In this document: positions 15,781-24,514 of the stretch, in pieces
Numbering within the stretch: the stretch's first letter is position 1
How the letters are laid out: the number at the start of each line of letters is the position of its first letter
Translations under genes and position numbers: made by a program
DNA from: an uncultured Christensenella sp.
GTDB taxonomy: Bacteria > Bacillota > Clostridia > Christensenellales > Borkfalkiaceae
Length of the DNA stretch: 64,000 nucleotides
Assembly (NCBI GenBank): GCA_910583855.1
Contig: CAJTYL010000002.1
Location: 62,001 to 126,000 of the forward strand
Reading direction: 5' to 3'
The notes under the pieces: model-generated
Database searches by the model: none
Told to the model about the DNA's origin: nothing
The model's input: the letters and a program-made list of their open reading frames with translations, nothing else

Positions 15781-17256
15781 ATGCTGGATTATAACGTTTA
15801 CGAGGACATCGCCGCACGGAACGGCGGAGATATTTATATAGGAGTGGTGGGACCCGTCAGAACGGGCAAGTCCACGCTTATAAAGAAATTTATGACTGAA
15901 CTTGTCATTCCCAATGTGGAAAACGGCAACGATAAAGCCGTTATGGTGGACGAATTGCCGCAGTCCGCTTCGGGCAAATCGATAATGACTACCGAGCCTA
16001 AGTTCGTACCGGCAAAGGCGGTAAAGGTCAAAATCGAAAACGCGGTCGCAAACGTACGGTTTGCCGATTGCGTGGGCTTTATCACTAAGGGCGCCAACGG
16101 CTTTGAAGAGGACGGCAAGCCCCGTCTCGTCAATACTCCGTGGTCGGATAAACCCCTGCCCTTTGCGCAGGCGGCGGAGCTCGGCACGGATAAGGTTATA
16201 TCCGAGCATTCAACCATAGGCGTGCTGGTAACTACGGACGGCTCTATCGCGGATATTCCCCGTTCGGGTTACGTCAACGCAGAGGAGCGCACGGTAGCGC
16301 GCTTGCAGGAGCTGGGCAAACCTTTCGTAATAGTTTTAAACTGCGTCGACCCCGAAAAGGCGTCTGCGCGCAGACTCCGCGACGAGCTTGAAAACAAGTA
16401 CGGCGTTGCGGTAATCGCCGCCAACTGCGAAAAGCTGGACGCGGCAGGGCTCTTAAACGTCTTAAAGGCCGTTTTGTTCGAGTTCCCCGTCACGGGCTTC
16501 GATATAGACATTCCCGACTGGATGCGCTTCCTTCCTCAGGAAAGCTCTGCTTTATGCGAGCTTTTGGACAGAATAAAATCGGTTGCGTCAACCGTGAACA
16601 AAATGAAGGACTGCACGGCGTTCGACGGAATGCTCAAAGACTGCCGTTTCTGGAAGGGCGAGCCTTCGGTTGCGCTTAACCTGGCGGACGGCAAGGCAAG
16701 CGTTACTGCGTACGTTCAGGACGGAATTTTCTTTGAAATGCTGTCCGAAATCGCGGGCGACGAAATATCTGACGAGTTTACGCTTATGCGCTATATACGC
16801 GGCACCTCGGAAGCCAAGCGCGGCTACGACAAAATCAAGGACGCGCTTGACTGCGCAAAAATCAACGGCTACGGCATAGTTCATCCCGACGACGACGATA
16901 TGAGCCTCGAAGCTCCCAAGCTCGTCCGTCAGGGCGGAAGCGTGGGCATAAAGCTCCGCGCAACCGCGCCCAGCTATCACATAGTCAAAATCGACGTAAC
17001 GGGAGAGGTAAGTCCCATTATGGGCAGCGCCGCCCAAAGCGAAAGCATAGTTCAGGGAATGATGAACGGCTTTGAAACAAATCCCGATACCATGTGGGAT
17101 ACCAACGTGTTCGGTAAGTCGCTCCGCGGTATGGTCAAGGAAGGGCTTGCGGGCAAGGTCGGCTCCATGCAGGACAATACCAAGAATAAAATGCGCAAGG
17201 CGATAACCCGTATAGTTAACGAGGGGAAGGGCGGCGTAATCTGCATAATATTATAG
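15781..17256 (+). CDS. spoIVA: Stage IV sporulation protein A, spore-coat basement ATPase
   Basis: SpoIVA polymerises with ATP hydrolysis around the forespore and anchors the coat. The 491 residues match the normal length. The N-terminus GDIYIGVVGPVRTGKSTLI contains the Walker A motif GPVRTGKS (about 24-31); TIGVLVTTDGSI and VLNCVDPE belong to the TRAFAC-like ATPase domain; the conserved C-terminal end GKGGVICIIL is intact. GGAGGCGG lies just before the ATG. The gene is monocistronic between a terminator and an inverted family A element that begins two bases after its stop. A mother-cell sigma-E promoter is expected from Bacillus; I could not identify one with confidence. Confidence 0.96.
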   Translation: MLDYNVYEDIAARNGGDIYIGVVGPVRTGKSTLIKKFMTELVIPNVENGNDKAVMVDELPQSASGKSIMTTEPKFVPAKAVKVKIENAVANVRFADCVGFITKGANGFEEDGKPRLVNTPWSDKPLPFAQAAELGTDKVISEHSTIGVLVTTDGSIADIPRSGYVNAEERTVARLQELGKPFVIVLNCVDPEKASARRLRDELENKYGVAVIAANCEKLDAAGLLNVLKAVLFEFPVTGFDIDIPDWMRFLPQESSALCELLDRIKSVASTVNKMKDCTAFDGMLKDCRFWKGEPSVALNLADGKASVTAYVQDGIFFEMLSEIAGDEISDEFTLMRYIRGTSEAKRGYDKIKDALDCAKINGYGIVHPDDDDMSLEAPKLVRQGGSVGIKLRATAPSYHIVKIDVTGEVSPIMGSAAQSESIVQGMMNGFETNPDTMWDTNVFGKSLRGMVKEGLAGKVGSMQDNTKNKMRKAITRIVNEGKGGVICIIL

Positions 17257-17258
17257 TT

Positions 17259-17408
17259 CACAAATATTTCACGCTATTCTGCGCGTAAAATATTTCGTGA
17301 GTTTAGGGGCTTCTCTCTAAAACGGCGTAAGGTAAACACCGTTTTCGGTCACTGCGACTGCGCGTATAATGCGCAGCGCTCACCTCGGACGACAAAACAG
17401 CGCACCGT
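17259..17408 (-). repeat. Family A structured element, inverted diverged copy after spoIVA
   Basis: Read on the minus strand, its P5 hairpin has the loop GCAGAATA and the arms AAATATTTTACGC / GCGTGAAATATTT, ending two bases from the spoIVA stop. The pairing includes a U-G pair on the minus strand that would be a C-A mismatch on the plus strand. A P4-like GAAGCCCC and a P3-like block with ATTATACGC precede it. The P1 end is too diverged to place exactly. Confidence 0.7.
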
Positions 17409-17644
17409 GCTGTGTTGAGAATTTCGTCCTCGCCCCTCAGTGTCATTCTGAGCCAACGGCGAATAATCTCAACCAAGTTTCACCTTATTTCTTATCCTCT
17501 TTCACTTATTTTTAACTTATACCGTATATTATAGTAGCAACAAACGTCGGCGGCGCTTTAAGGGTGCGGCTGACGGATTTGCGGAAAATATGACGGCGGA
17601 GCACATTATGCTCCGCCGTCAACGATTATTCTTATTAAATCCTT
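17409..17644. other. Intergenic stretch with a family D unit and no gene
   Basis: A family D unit (GTCATTCTGAGCCAACGGCGAATAATCTC, about 17447-17475, described in pieces: GTCATTCTGAGCC then GAATAATCTC) is followed by an AT-rich part with possible promoter-like TATTAT and by a family C-like remnant (GGCTGACGGATTTG). No open frame with a start and SD was found. Confidence 0.5.
17591..17621 (-). terminator. Terminator of the 47-residue gene
   Basis: A 12-bp perfect stem GACGGCGGAGCA / TGCTCCGCCGTC with a short ATTA-type loop lies 24 bases past the stop of the leftward small gene. On the minus strand ATATTTTCC follows. Confidence 0.7.
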
Positions 17645-17788
17645 TTATTTTTCTTTGGTATTAAAAGGGGCAGGGACTATCATGTCCCCGTTCGCGTCGA
17701 ACAATGCCGCGTCGTTTTTCAACCCCGCAATGTATGCGTAGTACTGTTCTTCGGTCAGTCTTGCAATCTTATTTTTCTTTTTACCCAT
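17645..17788 (-). CDS. 47-residue small protein, basic N-terminus
   Basis: Below the usual ORF cut-off but well supported: ATG at 17788 has GGAGGC 8 bases upstream, and the gene is followed by a terminator. The product starts MGKKKNKIARLTEEQYYAYI, continues with AGLKNDAALFDANGDMIVP and ends PFNTKEK. The pattern of a Lys-rich head, a short helix with EEQYYAYI and a DANGDMIVP turn looks like a genuine small protein rather than chance. The function is not recognised. It stands between spoIVA and a tandem-HTH regulator transcribed in the same direction. Confidence 0.7.
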   Translation of the reverse strand: MGKKKNKIARLTEEQYYAYIAGLKNDAALFDANGDMIVPAPFNTKEK

Positions 17789-17867
17789 AAAATAGCCTCC
17801 GCCTTTTTCTATTATTTATTATAGGTAAACGTGTCGGTGTTTATACGGACTAATTAATTCTAAGCTC

Positions 17868-17896
17868 CCTATGTCATTCTGAACGCAGTGGAGAAT
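17868..17896. repeat. Family D repeat
   Basis: ATGTCATTCTGAACGCAGTG followed by GAGAATATC, just past the stop of the tandem-HTH gene. Confidence 0.5.
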
Positions 17897-17897
17897 A

Positions 17898-18347
17898 TCA
17901 TTCAATTTTTTGTGAACACCTACCTATCAAAAAGTCCACGGTACAGCCCAAAGCTTCGGCAATTTTTACGACGTTTGCAATAGAAGGCGTCGTCTTGCCC
18001 TGCGTCCAATATCGCATAACGGACTCCGCTATACCCGTCGTCCGTACCAATCTGTACCGCGAAACCTTATAATATGTAAGAACCTCTTTAAACCGCTTCC
18101 CGAAAGGGGGGCAAGGGCTAAAGCTGTCGTAAGCATTTTCCGCGTCAAGTCCCAGAAGATAGTCGCAGGTAACGCCGAAGTAATCCGCAAGCCTTACCGT
18201 CATTTCAAGCGTGGGCAACGCCCTGCCCGTCGCGTAGCGGCTAAGCGTTGATTCCCCGCATTCCAATTCCTCGCTCACGTCGGTAAGGTTTGCAAGATTC
18301 TCAACCACAAGCTCTTTCAATATCTCGGGGAAGTTTTCAATTCCCAT
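17898..18347 (-). CDS. Tandem XRE-type helix-turn-helix regulator
   Basis: The 149-residue protein contains two Cro/C1-type HTH domains in series. The first (about 12-68) has TDVSEELECGESTLSRYATG and ends YFGVTCDYLLGL; the second (about 84-147) has RLVRTTGIAESVMRYWTQG and ends ALGCTVDFLIGR. A second protein of the same design is encoded at 39549-39980. AAGGAG is 7 bases before the ATG. The intergenic region upstream contains two candidate operators with the core GCTAAA/TTTAGC, one over its own promoter, so autoregulation and control of the divergent repeat-protein gene are plausible. Confidence 0.87.
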   Translation of the reverse strand: MGIENFPEILKELVVENLANLTDVSEELECGESTLSRYATGRALPTLEMTVRLADYFGVTCDYLLGLDAENAYDSFSPCPPFGKRFKEVLTYYKVSRYRLVRTTGIAESVMRYWTQGKTTPSIANVVKIAEALGCTVDFLIGRCSQKIE

Positions 18348-18370
18348 TCCGTTCTCCTTCGTAACCGTTT

Positions 18371-18407
18371 AACAGCTAAATCCGTATAATATACAAGTTT
18401 AGCTGTT
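18371..18407. promoter_or_regulatory. Candidate operator: AACAGCTAAA-N17-TTTAGCTGTT
   Basis: A perfect 10-bp inverted repeat flanks TATAATATA 24-60 bases upstream of the tandem-HTH gene. The spacing would place two HTH heads on the same face about 2.6 turns apart. A second site with the same core lies at 18578-18593. Confidence 0.55.
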
Positions 18408-18577
18408 ATTTTGCCGATTTGTCAAATGGAAATATTACCCAAAACCGAAATTTTTCAAAATTTTGTGTATTTTCATTGTTTTTAAGGGTAAAATGAGCTT
18501 AAAAACGCTTCAAATGTGTTAAAAGTTAACAAAAACGGGCTCGTCGCGGTCTTCTTGCAAGTGGAGACCGAGAAGCT

Positions 18578-18593
18578 GCTAAACCAGTTTAGC
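18578..18593. promoter_or_regulatory. Candidate operator: GCTAAAC-CA-GTTTAGC
   Basis: A perfect 7-bp palindrome with a 2-base centre shares the core GCTAAA/TTTAGC with the site at 18371-18407. It is about 75 bases upstream of the probable -35 box of the acidic repeat-protein gene. Confidence 0.5.
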
Positions 18594-18666
18594 CCCCATA
18601 TATGCTTTAATTAACGCAAAAAAAAATGAAAATATATAAAAAAAATAGTGTTAAAAATTTTACTTT

Positions 18667-18696
18667 TTGCAAAAAAGGGTGTAAACTAAATATAGG
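18667..18696 (+). promoter_or_regulatory. Probable promoter of the acidic repeat-protein gene
   Basis: TTGCAA (18667-18672), an 18-base spacer and TATAGG (18691-18696). The 100 bases around it are strongly AT-rich. A small inverted repeat TTACC-N7-GGTAA (about 18699-18715) follows the -10 box and could be a further operator or leader hairpin. Confidence 0.45.
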
Positions 18697-18750
18697 CTTA
18701 CCCTTTAAAGGTAACAAAATAAAGAAATTTTACTCAAACGAGGTGTGAAT

Positions 18751-20910
18751 ATGGCAGATAACAAAAACGTTCAGACGCCGAAGAAAGCAGACCTGATACT
18801 GCAAAGGCAACGTGAATTATCCGCTAAGCAGGAAGAGGCTCTTAACCAGACCAGAATTTCCAACGGCAGGCTCAACACTGCTTTAGAGCAGATTGCCGGC
18901 GCAAGGGACGAAGTTAACTTCGTTATCAATCAGGGACGTCAGCTTCAGGCTACTATCCAAACCGACTACGAAGCTTTAAAGCAAGAGTTCAGAATGATAG
19001 CGATGCAAAGCGAAAGCATTTTCACCGCGCTTTCGGATAAGGTGAGGGAGCTCAACGATATTTTGGCGGAGAGGGCAACTCCCGTCGCCTCGAACGGTAC
19101 GCCCGTTTACGCCGCTACGCAGGACGTTGATTACGACTTGCTCGTCGATAAGCTTATCGCCCGCCTGCCCGTTCAGGACGTCGTGCCTCAGGCTATCGAC
19201 TACGACCTTCTTGCCGACAAGCTCGCACAGCGTATGCCTGCGCAGGAGCTTGCCGCTACTACGGCATTGCCCGTCAATGTTTCGGTTGCGGATCGCGCTA
19301 TCGATTACGAGTACCTCGCAGACAAGATAGTTTCCCGTTTGCCCGTTCAGGAATACGTTTCTCCCGATTATATAGCGTCGAAGGTTGCCGAGCAAATCGT
19401 CGTTCCTTCGGCGGAGGAATTGTCCGCCGACTATATCGCGGCAAAGGTTGCCGAGCAAATCAATGTTCCCGAAGTTACGGCTGAGGTTGACAGCGACGCA
19501 ATAGCCGAGCTTGTTGCGGATAGGCTCGGTACCGCGCCTGCAGGCGAAATCGATTACGATTATCTTGCCGCAAAGGTTGCGCAACAGATTGAAATTCCCG
19601 AGGTACAGAACTATACTGCGGCAACTTACGCTGACGCTCCGGCTCATTATGAAATCAACGAGGACGAACTTGCGGACGCTATCGCGCTCAAAGTCGGTTC
19701 CCTTAAACCCGAAGACTTTGAAATTATCGTTGACGACGAAGGTTGCGAATCCATTTCCAGAGAGATTATCGACAGACTCGACTACGACGCAATAGCTACC
19801 GCCGTAGCGGAGAAGCTCAGCGAAGCGAACGCCTTGGAAGAGGAGGAAGAGCCCGACTACGAAGAAATGGCTGCCCGTATCAGCGAGAAGATTACTGTTG
19901 CGGGCGTCAACGAGGACGCCATCGCAGATAAAGCGGCTGCCGCCCTCTCCAACTATATACCCGAACTCGATACCGACGAAATAGCTGACAAGGTTGCAGA
20001 GCAGCTTATCAACGCGCAGCAGGATAGCGATTACGAAATCGTAATCGACGAGGACGGCGTTGACAGAATGTCCGACAGCGTAAGCGAAAAGGTTTACAGA
20101 ACCAACGACGAACGCTTCACCGCAATCGACAACGAAATAGCCGAAATCAAGGAAATTCTTCAAAACCTACAAATCGTTCAAAACGTCGTGATTGAACGCG
20201 AAGAACCGGTCGAAGAAGTAGTTGAAGAACCCGCAGAGGAGCCCGTTGAAGAAGAGCTCGTTACGGTTACCGACGTTATTGAAGAAGCTGAAGAAGAGCC
20301 CGTATACGAAGAGGTTGTAGAAGAGGTTGTAGAAGAACCCGTTCAACCCGCACCCGTAGTAGTCGTTGCGGCGAAATCGGACGATGACGACGATGACGAC
20401 GACGGCGAAGAGGACGAAAACGGCGTTGACTTCCTCAACATGATGCGCTATAACCGTAGCTTCATTGCAAGAATTATTCAAAGCTCTAACGAAACTAAAA
20501 ATTATTACGGCAAAGTCAGAAACGCGCTGTTGAGCTACCGTAAAGTCAACTCCAACATCGCTTGGGGAGCAGAGCGTTTCCATAAAGGAAGGGAAACCAT
20601 TGCCCGTTTCAAAATCCGCGGCAAGACGCTCGTCCTCTATATGGCGATAGATCCCAAAGAAATCGAGTATTCCGTATATCATCAAAAGGACGTGTCAAAC
20701 AACAAATCGTTGCACGGTACGCCTACTATGATTAAGATAAAGAGCCCCCGCGGCGTAAAAAAGGCGGTCAGGCTCGTAGACCTTATGCTTGAAAAGCGCG
20801 ACGGTATCAAGAGACCCGTTCCCGAGCGTGATTACGCTGCAATGTATCCTTACGAAACTATGGAAGAACTCATTGAAGACGGGCTTGTCAAGGACGTAAA
20901 CAAGGATTAA
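18751..20910 (+). CDS. Large acidic protein with ~13 internal repeats and a basic globular C-terminal domain
   Basis: From the ATG at 18751 (GAGGTG 6 bases upstream; the in-frame GTG at 18745 overlaps the SD) the product is 719 residues. Parts: a helical/coiled N-terminus to ~110; roughly 13 degenerate repeats at ~125-470 with the pattern [D/E]Y-x2-LA-x-K-[VI]-A-x2-[IL], for example IDYDLLADKLAQRMP and ADYIAAKVAEQINVP; an acidic Glu/Val region and a poly-Asp stretch at ~490-560; and a ~150-residue basic C-terminal domain starting at VDFLNMMRYNRSFIARI. There is no signal peptide or membrane segment. The repeats suggest an extended scaffold; the C-terminal domain may bind nucleic acid or another acidic partner. 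I cannot name the family. Confidence 0.8.
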   Translation: MADNKNVQTPKKADLILQRQRELSAKQEEALNQTRISNGRLNTALEQIAGARDEVNFVINQGRQLQATIQTDYEALKQEFRMIAMQSESIFTALSDKVRELNDILAERATPVASNGTPVYAATQDVDYDLLVDKLIARLPVQDVVPQAIDYDLLADKLAQRMPAQELAATTALPVNVSVADRAIDYEYLADKIVSRLPVQEYVSPDYIASKVAEQIVVPSAEELSADYIAAKVAEQINVPEVTAEVDSDAIAELVADRLGTAPAGEIDYDYLAAKVAQQIEIPEVQNYTAATYADAPAHYEINEDELADAIALKVGSLKPEDFEIIVDDEGCESISREIIDRLDYDAIATAVAEKLSEANALEEEEEPDYEEMAARISEKITVAGVNEDAIADKAAAALSNYIPELDTDEIADKVAEQLINAQQDSDYEIVIDEDGVDRMSDSVSEKVYRTNDERFTAIDNEIAEIKEILQNLQIVQNVVIEREEPVEEVVEEPAEEPVEEELVTVTDVIEEAEEEPVYEEVVEEVVEEPVQPAPVVVVAAKSDDDDDDDDGEEDENGVDFLNMMRYNRSFIARIIQSSNETKNYYGKVRNALLSYRKVNSNIAWGAERFHKGRETIARFKIRGKTLVLYMAIDPKEIEYSVYHQKDVSNNKSLHGTPTMIKIKSPRGVKKAVRLVDLMLEKRDGIKRPVPERDYAAMYPYETMEELIEDGLVKDVNKD

Positions 20911-20920
20911 TAAAGTATTT

Positions 20921-20956
20921 AAAGACGGGGGTATACACATTAACCCCGTCTTTTAG
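20921..20956 (+). terminator. Rho-independent terminator
   Basis: AAGACGGGG (20922-20930) pairs with CCCCGTCTT (20944-20952), followed by TTAGTTTT. It ends the acidic repeat-protein transcript. Confidence 0.8.
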
Positions 20957-20984
20957 TTTTAACCTTTTATTGTCCTCATTGTGC

Positions 20985-21097
20985 CCTTCTGTCATTCTGA
21001 GGAGATAGCCCGAAGAATCTCTTTGCGCGCCGCGCAGCTTTTAATCGCAATTTAGCCTTCCCGACAGGGGAAGGTGTCGCGCAGTGACGTATGATGG
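20985..21097. repeat. Family D unit followed by a family C unit
   Basis: GTCATTCTGAGGAGATAGCC / GAAGAATCTC (family D) is followed by AGCCTTCCCGACAGGGGAAG, GTGTCGCGCAGTGACG and ATGATGGGT (family C, short palindromes separated by a GTGTC linker). With the AT-rich remainder to 21219 this explains the ~300-base gap before rnj. Confidence 0.6.
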
Positions 21098-21219
21098 GTT
21101 ATAACTTACAAAAAAAGTAAATAATTAAATGAATTAAATGCGCAACCCAAAACCGCGAAAGCGCAGAATAGCAAATAAAATTTGTGAATAGAACTAAATT
21201 AAAATATCGGAGTAATATA

Positions 21220-23115
21220 TTGGAAAACGAAAAAGCAAAACCTTCCACAAGGTTAACAAGACGCCGCCCCGACAGGAACAAAGCGGGCGGCACGGCGGCA
21301 AAGCCCGCCCAAAACAAGTCAAACGAAAGACGGAACGCGGGCAAGCCTGCGGGCGCAAAACAGGCTAAAAAGAACGAACGGACAAAAAACGCAGACAACA
21401 AGCAGACCAAATCCAAGCAGTCTAAAAAACCCGTTCAAAACAACGCTGAGTTTAAAGGCAAGCGCGGCGGCAAACCCGTCAAAATCATATTCCTCGGCGG
21501 CGTAGGCGAAATAGGAAAAAATATGACCGCGTTGGAGTGCGGCGACGATATAATCATAATCGACGCGGGCGCAATTTTTCCTACGGATGAAACCCCCGGT
21601 TTCGACCTTATCGTTCCTGACATTACTTATCTTTTGGAAAATTCGAAAAAGATACGCGGACTTATATTGACCCACGGACACGAGGACCATATAGGCGGTG
21701 TTCCGTACCTTTTAAAGGAACTTAAAGTCCCCGTTATCGGCACCAAGCTTACGCTTGCGCTCGTAGACAACAAGCTCCGCGAGCACCGCTTGAACGACGT
21801 TAAGGAAATCACCGTAACGCCCGACCAGACTATACAGCTCGGCTGTTTCAAGGTCCGCACTATAAACGTAAACCATTCAATCGCGGGCTCTCTGGCGTTT
21901 GCAATCACCACCCCGCAGGGCGTTATTTTCCACAGCGGCGACTATAAAATCGACCTGACCCCCGTTGCGGGCGAGCCGATAGACCTTAAAACCATAAGCG
22001 AGATAGGTGCCGCGGGCGTGCTTCTCTATATGGGCGAAAGCACCAACATAGAACGCGCGGGTTATACTATGAGCGAAACGGTAGTAGGCTCCACCTTGGA
22101 CAGGCTGTTTTCGGAAAACTCAAAAAGAAGAATTATCGTCGCAACGTTCGCTTCAAACGTCCACAGGCTTCAACAGATTATCGACCTTGCCGTCAAGTAC
22201 GGGCGCAAGGTTGCGCTGTCGGGGCGGAGTATGCTAAACGTCGTGGAGGCGGCTGAAAAGATAGGCGAAATTACTATCCCCGACGACGTTTTAGTCGACG
22301 TATCAAAAATACGCAATATGCGCGATACCGAAATCGTCGTAGTGTCCACCGGCAGCCAAGGCGAACCGATGAGCGCGTTAACGCGTATGGCGAACGGCGA
22401 CAACCAGTTCGTAACTGTAGGCGACAACGACACCGTAATAATTTCCGCTTCGCCTATCCCCGGCAACGAAAAGCTTGTGTACCGCGTAATAAACAACCTC
22501 TACAAGCTCGGAGCAAACGTCGTCTACGAAAGTCTTGAAAACGTCCACGTTTCGGGTCACGCTTGCCGTGAAGAACACAAGATAATGCACAGTCTTTTAA
22601 AGCCCAAATACTTTATTCCCGTCCACGGCGAGTACAGACACTTAAAAAAGCACGCACAGCTTGCCGAGGAATTGGGGCTTCCCGAAAGCAGAATTTTCAT
22701 ACCCGACATAGGCGACTGCATAGAAGTAACCTCAAAGGGCGTAAAAAGACTTAACAGGGTGCCCGCAGGCTCGCGCCTTATCGACGGCGAGGGCATAGAG
22801 GACGAAAAGCAGAGTATGGTAATCGAGGACAGGCGCCAGCTATCCGAAGAGGGCTTGTTCATCGTTTCGGTTGCGGTCAGCGGCGGCGAAGTCGTCGGCG
22901 AGCCCGCCGTAAATTCCCGCGGGTTCGTGTTCGATTTCCACCGCGATTACGACAGGGAAATCCGCGAGGTTATAAACCGCGCCATAGACAGCGTAAATAT
23001 CTCCCGAAGCGGCGTTGACGAACTGAAAAAGACAATCAAGCGTTCGCTCCGCAATTACCTTTTAAAGAAGACGAAGCAATCTCCTATGGTTGTGCCCGTC
23101 GTTGTCGAACTATGA
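21220..23115 (+). CDS. rnj: Ribonuclease J with a long basic N-terminal extension
   Basis: RNase J is a zinc metallo-beta-lactamase/beta-CASP nuclease with 5'-3' exo and endo activity in mRNA turnover and rRNA maturation. The catalytic motif is LTHGHEDHIGG, with HSGDYKID and the beta-CASP motifs PVHGEYRHL and SGHACREEH. The start is taken as TTG at 21220 because CGGAG is 7 bases upstream; an in-frame GTG at 21184 has no SD. That gives 631 residues, of which the first ~80 are a Lys/Arg/Asn/Gln-rich disordered extension absent from Bacillus RNase J1, perhaps for RNA or partner binding. It heads a four-gene chain in which each stop overlaps the next start. Confidence 0.93.
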   Translation: MENEKAKPSTRLTRRRPDRNKAGGTAAKPAQNKSNERRNAGKPAGAKQAKKNERTKNADNKQTKSKQSKKPVQNNAEFKGKRGGKPVKIIFLGGVGEIGKNMTALECGDDIIIIDAGAIFPTDETPGFDLIVPDITYLLENSKKIRGLILTHGHEDHIGGVPYLLKELKVPVIGTKLTLALVDNKLREHRLNDVKEITVTPDQTIQLGCFKVRTINVNHSIAGSLAFAITTPQGVIFHSGDYKIDLTPVAGEPIDLKTISEIGAAGVLLYMGESTNIERAGYTMSETVVGSTLDRLFSENSKRRIIVATFASNVHRLQQIIDLAVKYGRKVALSGRSMLNVVEAAEKIGEITIPDDVLVDVSKIRNMRDTEIVVVSTGSQGEPMSALTRMANGDNQFVTVGDNDTVIISASPIPGNEKLVYRVINNLYKLGANVVYESLENVHVSGHACREEHKIMHSLLKPKYFIPVHGEYRHLKKHAQLAEELGLPESRIFIPDIGDCIEVTSKGVKRLNRVPAGSRLIDGEGIEDEKQSMVIEDRRQLSEEGLFIVSVAVSGGEVVGEPAVNSRGFVFDFHRDYDREIREVINRAIDSVNISRSGVDELKKTIKRSLRNYLLKKTKQSPMVVPVVVEL

Positions 23116-23780
23116 CAGATTTTACTTATGCACACAAAAATACGCATGAAGGGGAGCGGGCGACTAAAACCGCGCCATTCAACAAGCCGCAGATAGAAGA
23201 AGAAATTCAGGCTCTGCGGCTGAATGCGTTTAAAAAAGAAATACCCGTATCCGACGACGAAACGCTTTGCTTTCTGCAAACCTTTTTAGCGGCGTTAAAG
23301 CCCGAAAACGTTTTAGAGCTCGGCACGGCGGTAGGTCTAAGCGGTGCGGTAATGCTTCAAACCTGCCCTTATGCGCATCTGACCACCGTTGAGCGCGACG
23401 GAAATTTTTATAAATCCGCAACCGAAAACTTTGAAAAGCTTGACCTTTCAGGCAGGGTAACGGCAATTTTGGGCGACGCGGGCGAAGAGATAGAAAAGCT
23501 TCCCGAAAACCAATTCGATTTTATATTTCTCGACTGCGCCAAGGTGCAGTATATAAAGTACCTGCCCCGCTTAAAAAAGCTTTTAAAACATGGCGGCGTG
23601 CTCGTCGCGGACGACGTGCTTTTGTTCGGCTACGTTACGGGTGAAGCCGAAGTCCCCAAAAAGCGCAGAATGCTCGTCACGCACGTAAAAGAATATCTCT
23701 CCGCCGTCACGACGGATAAAGAACTTTATACCTCCGTTTTAGACATCGGCAACGGCGTTGCAATGAGTGTGAAGAAATGA
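23112..23780 (+). CDS. trmR: tRNA 5-hydroxyuridine methyltransferase-like O-methyltransferase
   Basis: The 222-residue SAM-dependent methyltransferase has VLELGTAVGLSGAVML (motif I, about 66-81), TTVERDGNFY (motif II) and FIFLDCAKVQYIKYLP with VLVADDVLLFG, the arrangement of the YrrM family. In Bacillus, TrmR (YrrM) methylates 5-hydroxyuridine-34 of tRNA to 5-methoxyuridine. Support is contextual as well: a U32-family protein related to TrhP, which makes the hydroxyl group, is encoded two genes downstream in the same overlapping chain. The ATG overlaps the rnj stop (ATGA). A generic O-methyltransferase is the alternative. Confidence 0.83.
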   Translation: MTDFTYAHKNTHEGERATKTAPFNKPQIEEEIQALRLNAFKKEIPVSDDETLCFLQTFLAALKPENVLELGTAVGLSGAVMLQTCPYAHLTTVERDGNFYKSATENFEKLDLSGRVTAILGDAGEEIEKLPENQFDFIFLDCAKVQYIKYLPRLKKLLKHGGVLVADDVLLFGYVTGEAEVPKKRRMLVTHVKEYLSAVTTDKELYTSVLDIGNGVAMSVKK

Positions 23781-24514
23781 AAGCTCCATTGTATACTTTA
23801 CAACACGACGAAGAGTCAAAGGCACTTGCCGACCTGATTTTAAGTATGAAAACGCCCGTGCATTATTCACGCACCCGCGTTACTCCCGTGATTTATTCGC
23901 GTACCCGCATTGGTAGCTACACGAGCTATCGGATTATTCCCGACAGCCTTGCAAGGGACGTTTTCTTAAACACCGATAAGGTATTTCATCTTGACGAGCT
24001 GTTTATTATATATGACAAAACGGGTGCGCCCCTTTGCGTTTCGGTAAGCGACAAAAAAGCGTGTATTCTGTACGGCGGCGAATACTTCGAAGTAACCGCA
24101 AAAAAGGTCAAACGCACGCAAAACCCGCGCACGGTCTATCTTGCGTACCTCGATATGTTCCCGCAGTCCGCGCTGAATATGTCCGACTACGTTCCCGAGC
24201 GCAAACAGTACTTTCTTGCACCCGAAAACACCTCCTACTACAACAGTGTTGACGCGGCGGTTTCAATTATCGGCGAAAAGACCTGCCTTTCGTTAAATGC
24301 GGGTAAAAGTGGCGTTGGGGTCTGGAAATTACATAAAATTTTATTTGAAATTGATAAGGCTTGTGCCGTAAGTACGGTGTATTCTTCGGCGGGCAAAACG
24401 CACACGAAATATATGACACGTGCGGAGCTTTGCGGCAGTACCTCTAAGGAAGAAATTCTTTTTGCGCTTGCAAAATTTCCCGCGGCGCAGGAAATAACAG
24501 ACGGAATAATATGA
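23777..24514 (+). CDS. Unrecognised protein between trmR and trhP
   Basis: The 245-residue product is coupled on both sides by ATGA overlaps, so it is made with TrmR and the U32 protein. It is soluble, with a Tyr- and Arg-rich segment near 27-53 (VHYSRTRVTPVIYSRTRIGS, a near-duplicated YSRTR unit), a central part with FHLDELFIIYDKTGAPLCVS, and a C-terminal part with KTCLSLNAGKSGVGVWKLH. No catalytic signature is evident. Because the operon otherwise concerns RNA, a tRNA-modification accessory or substrate-binding role is a reasonable inference, not a finding. Confidence 0.6.
   Translation: MKAPLYTLQHDEESKALADLILSMKTPVHYSRTRVTPVIYSRTRIGSYTSYRIIPDSLARDVFLNTDKVFHLDELFIIYDKTGAPLCVSVSDKKACILYGGEYFEVTAKKVKRTQNPRTVYLAYLDMFPQSALNMSDYVPERKQYFLAPENTSYYNSVDAAVSIIGEKTCLSLNAGKSGVGVWKLHKILFEIDKACAVSTVYSSAGKTHTKYMTRAELCGSTSKEEILFALAKFPAAQEITDGII

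Noticed and set aside
18976..20163. Long (395-codon) open frame on the minus strand
   Set aside because: It is antisense to the repeat-protein gene; the repeats have biased codons that keep the opposite frame open. It lacks an SD and the sense frame is clearly coding.
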